Positions 1 through 12,403 of a DNA stretch of 64,000 nucleotides are shown here, piece by piece. A program made the translations under genes and the position numbers. The stretch's first letter is position 1, and each line of letters begins with the position of its first letter. The notes below the pieces were generated by a model. The model ran no database searches and had not been told where the DNA came from. It was given only the letters and a program-made list of their open reading frames with translations. Origin of the DNA: Brassica napus (taxonomy: Eukaryota > Streptophyta > Magnoliopsida > Brassicales > Brassicaceae); assembly GCF_020379485.1 (NCBI RefSeq), contig NW_026014799.1, positions 12,501-76,500 of the forward strand, given 5' to 3'.

Positions 1-3000
1 AGCCAACAATCAAACAAGAACATGACTGACCGTCCAACCCAACACCATGGTCCGGAAGCGCTACGTGACGGGTTAGGGATGATCCGGTCAGAGTCACAAA
101 CTTTTACTCCACGACCTAGACCAGTTCATCCACTAACTCGTCCCGCTGCGTCAAGGCATAAGGCTTTGCAACCCGTACCTAGAGTTAGCGTTTTCCGTTA
201 GATCGAGGCCTAAGGCTTTTCAACCCGTACTACGACCTAACGTTGTGTTAGACCGGACTAGTCAAATATCAGAGTACTCATGAAGCGCATATAAAACAAT
301 TACTTTATTATTCGAGAAATATCCATACATTGATATAATTCGAGACCGGTCCCGGCCTAATGCCAAATCGAGTCAACTAAACACAAATCCACAATACCGT
401 TTACAAAAGGCATGAAAATCTACACCGGCGGTCCTAACGTCCAGCACCAAGCTATCCGATCATCCTTACCTAAAGCGACCTGCAAAAAGGACAACGGAGT
501 TGGATGAGTAACCTAATGTTACTCAGTGAGCTGGCGGCCTCTACCCGCAACCTAGACTCTAACCCGGACAACCCAAAATAACAATCAATCTAGCCCTAGC
601 ATGCAATAAAAGCTAAGGCTAAGCAAACCGTTACTAAGTTAGACTTGGCCTCCTGCCATGATCTAGCTTCAAGTAACGGGAACCTGCATAAAAACAAGTC
701 AACAACCAATCCCTAGTTAACCATATATACGCCTGAGTTCAGTACTCATGTAGTGTTAGACACTTAGACTATACAAGTATCACTAGTCGATCGACCAACA
801 ATCAAACAAGAACATGATCGGCCAACCAATGATACCGCATAGCTTTAATATCCACCACCCTTCACAAGCAATCCCTCAAACACATACAGGCCAACGTCAG
901 GCCTACAATAACCAAATACACACCAAGCCTAATCCGGTACCTAAACCAGACTTAGGACTTAATGTCAGAACCTGCAAGCAAATCAATCAACCACAATCAC
1001 AATAATAACTATAACTACGACTCGATCTAACACGTAACACCGTATATCGGTGCTACCCTAACTCGAGGATCCCATAACCCTCTACGACACACTAACACAA
1101 CACTCTAACCTGGGCCCTGGTGACATCGTGTTCCTCCTCTCTATCGGCAATATCCTATCTCCCTACCACAAAGGCCAGAAGAAGGAACTTTCAACCGACC
1201 GCGGCCCACAGTCCTTCGGGTCACCGCGCGACAGCCCACAGTCCTTCGGGTCACTGCCACATTACACCGTCGTGTAATCACTCAGCCATAGGCCATGACC
1301 CCGTCTCTCTGAGTCTTCCCGATCCAGCGAATAAGGGGTTTCCTTGAACCCGCTGGGTACGAGGCTGAAGGAACACTAATCACCCCTACACAAGCCTAGT
1401 ATGGGCGGGTCACGCACATACTGTCGGCACACTCACAACAAAACAAACTCAATCTAGAACCTAACCTAAAGCTAAAGTTCCAGATCCTAACTAGACACTC
1501 GACTCTACAACACAAACCAATAGTACCAGTAGTCCGGCCTATATGGCCTAAGACCCTTACTACTAACTAGTAAACAATAATATCAATACTAAACAACACA
1601 ATCAAACCGTTACCCAGATAGTCCAGCCTCCCGCTGAGAAACTATCTTTAAAGATAACGGGAACCTGCACTCAACCATATCAACACGCAAGAATAGAAAA
1701 CATGATGCATCCTAGCCCTAGTCCTAGTCAGGTTATTAACTCAGTCTTAATTCCATTCATCTCAGCTTAGCCCTTGCTAAACTGAGTCCGGTTCCATAAA
1801 TAAAATAACCCTAAGGACTCTACCATTCAATAACGTGATCATTCTACTCTATATGCGACTCGATCTACCCTAAATTCCAAGTGGAACTCAAACAAAACCA
1901 ACTCACAGTGTTCTAGGCGAGAAGCAGCTGGTTGATCGTAGAGGACTTGGCCAAAACCCAAGGGACGCCTTGACTGGACTGGACTGGACTGATCTTGACT
2001 TGGACATAACCTCGGCTTCATCATGAAGAAACTGACACGTCTGGACAGACTGATCTGGACAGAATCTCCTTTAGCTGCTGGACAGTTCTTCGGACATTTC
2101 GGCGGAGTATCGAGGAGAACTTCGACTGATCTGAACCCATGGAACTGAACTAATCTTGGAAGGCACCTCCACTTGATTGTAGGAGAATATGACTGGCTTG
2201 GACGGATTGAATTGGACAGAGCTTTCGCGTCACAATCGTAGAGAATCGCCGATTGGACGGAACTGGCCTTCTCGGTGAAGTATCGGTCTTCAGAACTCAG
2301 CTACACTTTCTTTCTCTCTCTCTCTAACCACGTTGACTTGCTTCCCATCTGAATTTATCTTCAATTGGTTGATCTTCAGTTGGCCAGAACCTTCCCTAGG
2401 CGCTGACTTGAAATCAGTAGAGAAACTGATCTCGAAAACTCTCTAAAACTCTCGAAATAGCTCAGAACCTCTTACTTTCTTTTCTACTTCTTTCTCTCTC
2501 TCTAACCCACTTTTTTAACTTGCTTTTGAAAGGTATGGATGAATGAAATGAGAAGGGGTCGTGGTCTTTATATAGGAGACACCAGCCAATCAGCTTCAGG
2601 TTGGTGGCAGCCCGTGTGTCGCTCCGCATGGCTCCGGACGCATGCACGGCGGCACCTCGTGCTCCACATGGCTGGCTGCATGTCCAGGACACATGCAGGA
2701 CGCCACCACTCCTCCCAGATGTCAGGCTGCATGACTGGAGCTCATGCAAGGCGCCACACATCCTCACACATGTCGATCAGCATGCTTCGGTTCCATGCGT
2801 CGCGACATCTCGTGCTTGGCGATCCACCTCGTGCTTCTACATGTCAAGCTGCATGTGCAGCTTCCATGCACGGTGACACCTCGAGCTTCTCTTGACACTC
2901 AGCTGGTTAGACAGTTGCCACCACGTTCTTATCCCTTCTGATCAAGCCACCTCGAGCTTCTCGGTTCCTTTGCGCGATTTCGACCCTTCTTGTGAATTTC

Positions 3001-3667
3001 TGACCCGCGATCAATCCCGAATATTTTTCCGCTCCCATTCTGATTCTCTGAATATTTTTAATAAACTACAGATGATGTTTGATATCCTTTAAAAATATTT
3101 CCCGAGCCTCCGGCTTCCTCAAAGAATTTCGTAATACCGAAATTAGGGTTTTTGCCCAACTTCGGGTTTTCCCGTCGTGCTTCAATCCCGTCGTGCTTGC
3201 TTCCCGTCCTGCTTAATTCCCGTCCTGCTTCCGACTTATAATATCTTCAGAATAATATTTTACTGATACGAAGATATTCCGAGAAAACTTCGCGATGAAG
3301 AAACGTCAATCTTCAAAAACGTCGAGCTTCTAAACCGTCGTGCTTCAAAAATGTGATTCTTCCAAAACTGCCGTCTAATCAATCTAAGACATTTCTAACA
3401 ATGGTAGAGCAGCTTATCTCAACTCATGCTTCACTCACGATTCATTATTCGACCTTCTCGTACTTCAAATTTCCCGATCGATCTGTATTGCCCGCGACTC
3501 AACCAGAAAGTTGATTCTCGACCAATCTTCTATTTTTTTCGATCCATGTTAAGTCTTAAGTGATCAAAACTTAACATTCCTTCAATTGCTTTGATTCCCA
3601 AAAGCTCGGCTCTGGATTCTGACTTTTGCTCTCTCGACCATTTTATCCCAAAGGGCGGGTTATCACA
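1..3667 (-). repeat. LARD 3' LTR (element sense), nearly complete
   Basis: This is a direct repeat of 5033-8791 with small indels and scattered substitutions. Its outer end at 3667 is ...GGGTTATCACA, which is TGTGATAACCC on the minus strand, immediately after the polypurine tract. It contains a minus-strand TATA box (2566-2574), two copies of CCCACAGTCCTTCGGGTCA at about 1207-1255, and a run of short CCCGTCGTGCTT/CCCGTCCTGCTT repeats around 3173-3230. No gene is seen in it. Confidence 0.85.
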
Positions 3668-3681
3668 TTCTCCCCCCCCTT
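3668..3681 (-). other. Polypurine tract of the LARD
   Basis: On the minus strand this reads AAGGGGGGGGAGAA directly before the LTR start TGTGATAACC. It is preceded on that strand by TTCGAGGACGAAT (3688-3700), a motif often found just upstream of the tract in plant Del/Tekay-type elements and also present in element D (55618-55630). The position fits plus-strand priming. Confidence 0.8.
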
Positions 3682-4666
3682 AATAGAATTCGTCCTCGAA
3701 TTCTTAGTTGCGCAATTGCTTAGCTTCACGAAATGTTCCTCCTTGATGTGTAGTGATGATGTTCAGCTTTTGAATAACTTCGTCTTGCGGTCTTGGTCAT
3801 AAGATATGGTTCTTTGCTGGCTCCCCTTTCTCTCGGTTTCTTTAGGTCTCCATGAACACTTTGGATTTTGAACTTGCTCCACCTTGATAACAACTCCTCC
3901 ATAACTCCTAGTTACATAACTTTGTCTTGATCACTAGATGTGCTTCTTTATCGGTTGGCCTTAGATATCTCCCCTTGATTTCTTCAGTCTTCTTCTAGAT
4001 TTTCTGATTCTGAACTCGCTCCATCTTAATACATCTCCATGCATTTCCTCGGTCTTGAATCCTTTCATTTCTTCACTTCTTGATTTCTCATGCTTCACTT
4101 AATCTCAACTCGTCTTCATAACTCTTTACTTTGTTTGGCCATGTCCCTTTGTGTATACTGTCTAAAGTCGCCATAATCGTCTTCATATCTCTTCACTCTG
4201 CCTTTCACTGTCCCTTGAATGTCCTTCCCAATGTCACCACAATCATCTTCATAAATCTTCACTTGAATGATCACTGCGTCTTCTTCTTAGTTTTTACTTT
4301 GCTGCCCAACTAATTTCCCATGATACGATCTTGCCAATCTGCGCCTCTGATTACTCCAACCATTTCCTCGATCTCTCATTTCCCAGATACTGATGAAGTC
4401 CTTTCCCAACGAAGTCTTGTTTCTTCCCATCTGTCCAGTCCATACCACAGCCCAGTTCTCTGAATCTGTCTCTCCTCTTTCGCTTCGGGTTTGGGTTTGG
4501 CCTCGAACTCCCTCCACTTTAAGGTTTTCATCCCTTAAAGTTCCGATCAACAAACACACTTACTCGCTGCAACTCAAAAGAACACCTCACATGCAAGTTA
4601 GTAATTAATCACATAATCTACTAACCCAGCAAATACTAACAATGCAACCTAACCGCAATTCTAACC

Positions 4667-4752
4667 AGCAACCTAATAGTGCTACCCAAGCAACCTAACA
4701 GTTCTACCCAAGCAACCTAACAGTTCTACCCAAGCAACCTAACAGTTCTAGA
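4667..4752. repeat. 22-bp minisatellite, about four copies, in the LARD interior
   Basis: Tandem copies of AGCAACCTAACAGTTCTACC plus two bases start at 4667, 4689, 4711 and 4733. The first copy differs at a few bases and the last is truncated. Confidence 0.9.
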
Positions 4753-4899
4753 TTCCACTATCTCAATCCTAATTCCTAAAACCACAAATCCTATCGCTGG
4801 ACGTGACCGGTTTCCCTAATGCCTTTTGTGACTCATTTTGACTCGATAAATATTTAAAACCGATTAAATCATGAGTTCCGAAAGCATGGACGAAACCAT

Positions 4900-4911
4900 G
4901 CTCTGATACCA
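4900..4911 (-). other. Primer-binding site of the LARD (initiator Met tRNA)
   Basis: The minus strand reads TGGTATCAGAGC four bases after the LTR end TGTTACA. This is the standard 12-nt complement of plant initiator methionine tRNA used by most Ty3/gypsy elements. It fixes both the orientation of the element and the LTR boundary at 4916. Confidence 0.9.
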
Positions 4912-4915
4912 CCTC

Positions 4916-7900
4916 TGTAACACCCCCGAACCGTCCTAGACATATGGTCGATCAACCGGCCAACAATCAAACAAGAACATGACCGATCGACCATCCAACA
5001 CCCAGGGTTAGAGATGAATGAGCCAACCGGCCAGCCAACAATCAAACCAGAACATGACTGACCGTCCAACCCAACACCATGGTCCGGAAGCGCTACGTGA
5101 CGGGTTAGGGACGATCCGGTCAGAGTCACAAACTTTTACTCCACGACCTAGACCAGTTCATCCACTAACTCGTCCCGCTGCGTCAAGGCATAAGGCTTTG
5201 CAACCCGTACCTAGAGTTAGCGTTTTCCGTTAGATCGAGGCCTAAGGCTTTTCAACCCGTACTACGACCTAACGTTGTGTTAGACCGGACTAGTCAAATA
5301 TCAGAGTACTCATGAAGCGCATATAAAACAATTACTTTATTTATTCGAGAAATATCCATACATTGATATAATTCGAGACCGGTCCCGGCCTAATGCCAAA
5401 TCGAGTCAACTAAACACAAATCCACAATACCGTTTACAAAAGGCATGAAAATCTACACCGGCGGTCCTAACGTCCAGCACCAAGCTATCCGATCATCCTT
5501 ACCTAAAGCGACCTGCAAAAAGGACAACGGAGTTGGATGAGTAACCTAATGTTACTCAGTGAGCTGGCGGCCTCTACCCGCAACCTAGACTCTAACCCGG
5601 ACAACCCAAAAATAACAATCAATCTAGCCCTAGCATGCAATAAAAGCTAAGGCTAAGCAAACCGTTACTAAGTTAGACTTGGCCTCCTGCCATGATCTAG
5701 CTTCAAGTAACGGGAACCTGCATAAAAACAAGTCAACAACCAATCCCTAGTTAACCATATATACGCCTGAGTTCAGTACTCATGTAGTGTTAGACACTTA
5801 GACTATACAAGTATCACTAGTCGATCGACCAACAATCAAACAAGAACATGATCGGCCAACCAATGATACCGCATAGCATTAATATCCACCACCCTTCACA
5901 AGCAATCCCTCAAACACATACAGGCAACGTCGGCCTACAATAACCAAATACACACCAAGCCTAATCCGGTACCTAAACCGGACTTATGACTTAATGTCAG
6001 AACCTGCAAGCAAATCAGTCAACCACAAACACAATCACAATAATAAGACTATGAGTATCTACGACTCGATCTAACTCGTAACACCGTATATCGGTGCTAC
6101 ACTATCTCGAGGGTTCCTCACCCTCAAGACGACACAATAAAACTAACTCGACACACTATTCTAACTCTAGACTCAATATTTAACATGGGCCCTGGTGATC
6201 TCGTGTTCCTCCTCAACATCGGCAATATCCTATCTCCCTACCACAAAGGCCAGAAGAAGGAACTTTCAACCGACCGCGGCCCACAGTCCTTCGGGTCACC
6301 GCACGACAGCCCACAGTCCTTCGGGTCACTGCCACATTACACCGTCGTGTAATAACTCAGCCCTAGGCCATGACCCCGTCTCTCTGAGTCTTCCCGATCC
6401 AGCGAATAAGGGGTTTCCTTGAACCCGCTGGGTACGAGGTCTGAAGGAACACTAACTCACCCCTACACAAGCCTAGTATGGGCGGGTTACGCACATACTG
6501 TCGGCACACTCACACAACACAAATTCAATCTAGAACCTAACCTAAAGATAAAGTTCCAGAACCTAACTAGACACTCGACTCCACAAGACTAACCATAGTA
6601 CCAGTAGTCCAGCCTATATGGCCTAAGACCCTTAGTACTAATAACTAAACAATAATATCAATACTAAACAAATAAATCAAACCGTTATCCAGATAGTCCA
6701 GCCTCCTGCTATGAAACTATCCTTAAAGATAACGGGAACCTGCACTCAACCATATCAACACGCAAGAATAGAAAACATGATGCATCCTAGCCCTAGTCCT
6801 AGTCAGGTTATTAACTCAGTCTTAATTCCATTATATCTCAGCTTAGCCCATGCTAAACTGAGTCCAATTCATAAATAAAAAAAAACCCTAGGACTCTATC
6901 ATGCATCAGTGTGATATTACTACTCTATATGCAACTCGATCTATCCTAAGTTCCAAGTGGAACTCAAACAAACCAACTCACAAAACTACCCTAAATTCCA
7001 AGTGGAATTCACACAAACCAACTCACAGTGTTCTAGGCGAGAAGCAGCTGGTTGATCGTAGAGGACTTGGCCAAAACCCAAGGGACGCCTTGACTGGACT
7101 GGACTGGACTGATCTTGACTTGGACATAACCTCGGCTTCATCATGAAGAAACTGACACGTCTGGACAGACTGATCTGGACAGAATCTCCTTTAGCTGCTG
7201 GACAGTTCTTCGGACATTTCGGCGGAGTATCGAGGAGAACTTCGACTGATCTGAACCCATGAAACTTAACTAATCTTGGACAGCACCTCCACATGATTGT
7301 AGGAGAATATGACTGGCTTGGATGGATTGAATTGGACAGAGCTTCCGCGTCACAATCGTAGAGAATCGCCGATTGGACGGAACTGGCCTTCTCGGTGGAG
7401 TATCGGTCTTCAGAACTCAGCTACACTTTCTTTCTCTCTCTCTCTCTAACCACGTTGACTTGCTTCCCATCTGAATTGATCTTCAATTGGTTGATCTTCA
7501 GTTGGCCAGAAACTTCCCTTGGCGCTGACTTGAAATCAGTAGAGAAACTGATCTCGAAAACTCTCTAAAACTCTCGAAATAGCTCAGAACCTCTTACTTT
7601 CTTTTTCTACTTCTTTCTCTCTCTCTAACCCACTTTTTTAACTTCCTTTTGAAAGGTATGGATGAATGAAATGAGAAGGGGTCGTGGTCTTTATATAGGA
7701 GACACCAGCCAATCAGCTTCAGGTTGGTGGCAGCCCGTGTGTCGCTCCGCATGGCTCCGGACGCATGCACGGCGGCACCTCGTGCTCCACATGGCTGGCT
7801 GCATGTCCAGGATACATGCAGGACGCCACCACTCCTCCCAGATGTCAGGCTGCATGACTGGAGCTCATGCAAGGCGCCACACATCCTCACACATGTCGAT

Positions 7901-8791
7901 CAGCATGCTTCGGTTGCATGCGCGGAGACACCTCGTGCTTGGCCGTTCCACCTCGTGCTTCTATGTGTCAAGCTGCATGTGCAGCTTCCATGCACGGTGA
8001 CACCTCGAGCTTCTCTTGACACTCAGCTGGTTAGACAGTTGCCACCACGTTCTTATCCCTTCTGATCAAGCCACCTCGAGCTTCTCGGTTCCTTTGCGCG
8101 ATTTCGACCCTTCTTGTGAATTTCTGACCCGCGATCAATCCCGAATATTTTTCCGCTCCCATTCTGATTCTCTGAATATTTTTAATAAACTACAGATGAT
8201 TTTTGATATCCTTTAAAAATATTTCCCGAGCCTCCGGCTTCCTCAAAGAATTTCGTAATACCGAAATTAGGGTTTTTGCCCAACTTCGGGTTTTCCCGTC
8301 GTGCTTCAATCCCGTCGTGCTTGCTTCCCGTCCTGCTTAATTCCCGTCCTGCTTCCAACTTATAATATCTTCAGAAAAATATTTTACTGATACGAAGATA
8401 TTCCGAAAAAACTTCGCGATGAAGAAACGTCAATCTTCAAAAACGTCGAGCTTCTAAACCGTCGTGCTTCAAAAATGTGATTCTTCCAAAACTGCCGTCT
8501 AATCAATCTAAGACATTTCTAACAATGGTAGAGCAGCTTATCTCAACTCATGCTTCACTCACGATTCATTCTTCGACCTTCTCGTACTTCAAATTTCCCG
8601 ATCGATCGGTATTGCCCGCGACTCAACCAGAAAGTTGATTCTCGACCAATCTTCTATTTTCTTCGATCCATGTTAAGTCTTAAGTGATCAAAACTTAACA
8701 TTCCTTCAATTGCTTTGATTCCCAAAAGCTCGGCTCTGGATTCTGACTTTTGCTCTCTCAACCATTTTATCCCAAAGGGCGGGTTATCACA
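4916..8791 (-). repeat. LARD 5' LTR (element sense), complete, 3,876 bp
   Basis: The plus-strand ends are TGTAACACCCCCG (4916) and GGGTTATCACA (8791), giving TG...CA on the minus strand. Against the left LTR most of it is near-identical, but two patches differ strongly: about 6030-6205, and about 6880-7020 with an extra duplicated block of roughly 50 bp around AATTCCAAGTGGAA. The TATA box at 7689-7697 puts the transcription start far from the 3' end of the LTR and leaves an R-U5 of about 2.7 kb. No gene is seen. Confidence 0.9.
7689..7697 (-). promoter_or_regulatory. TATA box of the LARD 5' LTR
   Basis: The minus strand reads TATATAAAG, with ATTGGCTGG (a CCAAT-type element) about 17 bases upstream. 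The same arrangement is conserved in the other LTR at 2566-2574. Transcription would run leftward into the interior. Confidence 0.6.
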
Positions 8792-11700
8792 GGAAGGGTC
8801 AGCGTGCTGAGTCCAAGGACCAACGTGCTGATATGTGTACTGATGGACAGCCACAGACGTCCTGTGTGTGCTGACCGACACACATGGACAGCCACGGATG
8901 TCTTGTGTGTGCTGTCGGACTCACACAGACGTCATGTGTGTGCTGACGGACACCCATGGACGTCCTGTGTGTACTGAACAGACAGCCCACGTGGGCCAAA
9001 ATCACCCGAACAATCCACGGGAAGGGCCAGCGTGCTGACTCCAAGGACCAGCGGGCTGATATGTGTAATAATGGACAGCCACAGACGTCATGTGTGTGTG
9101 CTGACGGACATACACAGACACACACGGACACACACGGACACCCACAGACGTCATATGTGTACTGAACAGACAGCCCACATGGGCCAAAATCACCCGAACT
9201 GTCCACAGGAAGGGTCAGCGTGCTGAGTCCAAGGACCAACGTGCTGATATGTGTACTAATGGACAGCCGCGGACGTTCTGTGTGTGCTGACGGACACACA
9301 CAGACACACATGGACAGCCACAAATGTCCTATGTGTGCTGACGGACACCCACGAACGTCCTGTGTGTGCTGACGGACACCCACAGACGTCCTGTGTGTAC
9401 TGAACAGACAGCCCACGTGGGCCAAAATCACCCGAACAGTCCACGGGAAGGGTCAGTGTGCTGAGTCCAAGGACCAACGTGCTGATATATGTACTGATGG
9501 ACAGCCACAGACGTCCTGTGTATGCTGACCGACACACACGGACAGCCACGAACATCTTGTGTGTGCTGTCGGACTCACACAGACGTCATGTGTGTGCTGA
9601 CGGACACCCATGAACGTCCTGTGTGTACCGAACAGACAGCCCACGTGGGCCAAAATCACCCGAACATTCCACGGGATGGGCCAGCATGCTGAGTCCAAGG
9701 ACCAGCGTGCTGATATGTGTACTAATGGACAGCCACAAACGTCATGTGTGTGTGCTGACGGAGACACACAGACACACACGGACACCCACAAACGTCATAT
9801 GTGTACTGAACAGACAGCCCACGTGGGCCAAAATCACCCGAACTGTCCACAGGAAGGGTCAGCGTGCTGAGTCCAAGGACCAACGTGCTGATATGTGTAC
9901 TGATGGACAGCCATGGACGTTCTGTGTGTGCTGACGGACACACACGAACACACATGGACAGCCACGGATGTCCTATGTGTGCTGACGGACACCCACGGAC
10001 GTCCTGTGTGTGCTGACGGACACCCACAAACGTCCTGTGTGTACTTAACAGACAGCCCACGTGGGCCAAAATCACCCGAACTGTCCACAGGAAGAGTCAG
10101 CGTGCTGAGTCCAAGGACCAACGTGATGATATGTGTACTGATGGACAGCCACAGACGTTCTGTGTGTGCTGACGGACACACACGGACACACATGGACAGC
10201 CACGGACGTCCTGTGTGTGCTGACGGACACCCACAGACGTCCTGTGTGTGTGCTGACGGACACCCACAAACGTCCTGTGTGTTCTGACGGACACCCATGG
10301 ACGTCCTGTGTGTACTGAACAGACAGCCCACGTGGGCCAAAATCACCCGAACAGTCCACGAGAAGGAGCAGCGTGCTAATATATGGACCAAGGTGCTGAT
10401 ATGTGTACTGATGGACAGCCACAGACGTCCTGTGTGTGCTGACGGACACACACAGACAGCCACAGACGTCCTGTGTGTGCTTTTGGACACACACGGACGT
10501 CATGTGTGTGCTGACAGACACCCATGGACGTCCTATGTGTACTGAACAGACAGCCCACGTGGGCCAAAATCACCCGAACAGTCCACGAGAAGGGCCAGCG
10601 TGCTGATATGTGTACTAATGGACAGCCACAGACGTCCTGTGTGTGCTGACGGACACACACAGACACACACGGACAGTCACAGATGTCCTGTGTGTGCTTA
10701 CGGACAGCCATGAACAGCCACACACGTCCTGTGTGTGCTAGCGGACACCCACGGACGTCCTGTGTGTGCTGGCGGACACCCACGGACGTCCTGTGTGTAC
10801 TGCACAGACAGCCCACGTGGGCCAAAATCACCCAAACAGTCCACGGGAAGGGCCAGCGTGCTGAGTCCAAGGACCAACATGCTGATATGTGTACTGATAG
10901 ACAGCCACAGACGTTCTGTGTGTGCTGACGGACACACATGGACAGCCACGGAAGTCCTGTGTGTGCTGACTGACACCCACGGACGTTCTGTGTGTGCTGA
11001 CGGACATCCACAGACGTCCTGTGTGTACTGAACAGACAGCCCATGTGGGCAAAAATCACCCGAACAGTCCACGGGACGGAGCAGCATGCTGAGTCCAAAG
11101 ACCAGTGTGCTGAGTCCAAAGACCAGCGTGCTGATATATGTACTGATGGACAGCCACGGACGTCCTGTGTGTGCTGACGGACACACACGGACACACACGG
11201 ACGTTCTGTGTGTGCTGACGGACACACATACATGCTGTGTGTGCTGACGGACAGCCACAGACGTCCTGTGTGTGCTGACGGACACCCACAGACGTTCTGT
11301 GTGTACTGAACAGACAGCCCACGTGGGCCAAAATCACCCAAACAGTCCACAGGAAGGGTCAGCGTGCTGAGTCCAAGAACCAACGTGCTGATTTGTGTAC
11401 TGATGGACAGCCACGGACGTTCTGTTTGTGCTGACGGACACACTTGGACAGCCACGGACGTCCTGTGTGTGCTGACGGACACCCACAGACGTCCTGTGTG
11501 TGCTGACGGACACCCACGGACGTCCTGTGTGTACTGAACAGACAGCCCACGTGGGCCAAAATCACCCGAACAGTCCACGAGAAGGAGCAGCGTGCTGAGT
11601 CCATGGACCAAGGTGCTGATATGTGTACTGATGGACAGCCACAGACGTCCTGTGTGTGCTGACGGACACACACGGACACACATGGACAGCCACGGACGTC

Positions 11701-11860
11701 CTGTGTGTGCGGACGGACACCCACGGACGTCCTGTGTGTGCTGACGGACACCCACGGACGTCATGTGTCTACTGAACAGACAGCCCACATGGGCCAAAAT
11801 CACCCGAACAGTCCACGAGAAGGAGCAGCGTGCTGAGTCAAAGGACCAAGGTGCTGATAT
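8792..11860. repeat. Complex satellite array, block 1
   Basis: Degenerate tandem units, mostly about 180-290 bp. Each has a core of roughly 110 bp containing GCCCACGTGGGCC, AAAATCACCC, GTCCACGGGAAGG, GTGCTGAGTCCAAGGACC and GTGCTGATATGTGTACTGA. The core is followed by a variable number of 31-bp submonomers of the type GGACGTCCTGTGTGTGCTGA plus CGGACACCCAC. Unit length varies through gain and loss of submonomers. Minus-strand frames stay open for hundreds of codons because the submonomer lacks stops, but they show no protein-like features. The block ends abruptly at the junction with single-copy DNA. Confidence 0.95.
9332..11860. repeat. Left copy of a 2.5-kb satellite segment flanking the P450 insert
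   Basis: This stretch is repeated in direct orientation at 16840-19335. The offset is 7,508 at the start and 7,475 at the end because the right copy lacks 33 bases (a 31-bp submonomer near 10475 and a 2-bp TG near 10240). By eye only about four substitutions separate the copies. Ordinary neighbouring units of the array differ far more, so this is one recent duplication rather than background satellite similarity. Confidence 0.9.
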
Positions 11861-12345
11861 CCAAATCCAAATCAAGTCAACAAAAATCACAAAATAAGAA
11901 ACAGTACCTTACAATTTTTCAAATTGATTTTTAGTAATTTTGAAAAATTTATTACAACAGACAAACAAAACTTTAATGGTAATACAAAGTAATGTAAGGA
12001 CTTCAGACAAAGTCATCATAACATTAAAAAAATTCTTAACATTTTCTAGAGAAGATTTTTCTTAACTTTTAGAACGAAATAGCTATATCAAAAATCAGAT
12101 CTCAAATCCCAAATACGTTTGCGTTCTAAGACATTTACAATAAGTAATTGTAATTAAAATCATATTGTGAAAACTTGTACACTGTCTTTTAATCTCACTA
12201 TGAATTCTTCAACCACTAAGCCATTTTGAATTAGTTGAATACTATTTTACACGTTAAAATAACACATGATCGCATTTCTTTGCTAAAAAAACATGACGCT
12301 ATTATTTAATAAAAAAATGTTGCGACCCTAAAGCTCATTTTTTCC

Positions 12346-12354
12346 TATAAATAG
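12346..12354 (+). promoter_or_regulatory. TATA box of the CYP81D-type gene
   Basis: TATAAATAG lies 58 bases upstream of the chosen ATG, a normal spacing for a plant promoter with a short 5' UTR. Further upstream, AGTCAA at 11875-11880 is a reverse W-box core close to the insert edge, so only about 490 bases of native upstream DNA came along. Confidence 0.65.
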
Positions 12355-12403
12355 GTTACTAAATCATTTGATCAGAGACATCCCGAAAAAGAAAGTGACA
12401 AAG

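Larger units (their letters stand above)
3668..4915 (-). other. LARD internal region, non-coding
   Basis: These 1,248 bases lie between the LTRs. The plus strand is pyrimidine-rich (many CTTC/TCTTC runs, so purine-rich in element sense). I see no conserved gag, protease, reverse transcriptase or integrase motif in any frame. The only landmarks are the polypurine tract, the primer-binding site and a 22-bp minisatellite at 4667-4752. Confidence 0.8.
1..8791 (-). mobile_element. Non-coding LTR retrotransposon with giant LTRs (LARD-like), left end outside the window
   Basis: Two direct copies of a 3.7-3.9 kb sequence flank a 1.25-kb interior. Read on the minus strand, the order is LTR (TGTGATAACC...TGTTACA), a primer-binding site complementary to initiator Met tRNA, a non-coding interior, a G-rich polypurine tract and a second LTR. 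Window base 1 matches base 5033 of the right copy, so about 117 bases of the left LTR are missing from view. No gag or pol homology is seen in any frame; the short open frames are unlike known proteins and mostly antisense. This is the structure of a large retrotransposon derivative that needs a helper. The right end abuts satellite at 8792 (GGAAG next), so the element sits in the array. Confidence 0.85.

Noticed and set aside
1120..1347. A 75-codon frame repeated at 6195-6422
   Set aside because: It lies within the LARD LTRs in antisense, has no homology known to me, and contains a direct DNA repeat rather than a domain.
2539..2895. A plus-strand frame of 118 codons, conserved at 7662-8000
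   Set aside because: It lies antisense in the LARD LTR over the promoter; conservation is explained by the LTR pair being copies, and the His/Arg/Cys repeats reflect short DNA repeats.
10376..11890. A 504-codon minus-strand open frame
   Set aside because: It is satellite translated through a stop-poor 31-bp repeat, starts without ATG and runs across the junction into unrelated DNA at 11860.
12368..12403. An N-terminal extension of the P450 upstream of 12404
   Set aside because: The extension starts at TTG and adds charged residues before the membrane anchor. The ATG at 12404 gives the normal CYP81D N-terminus.
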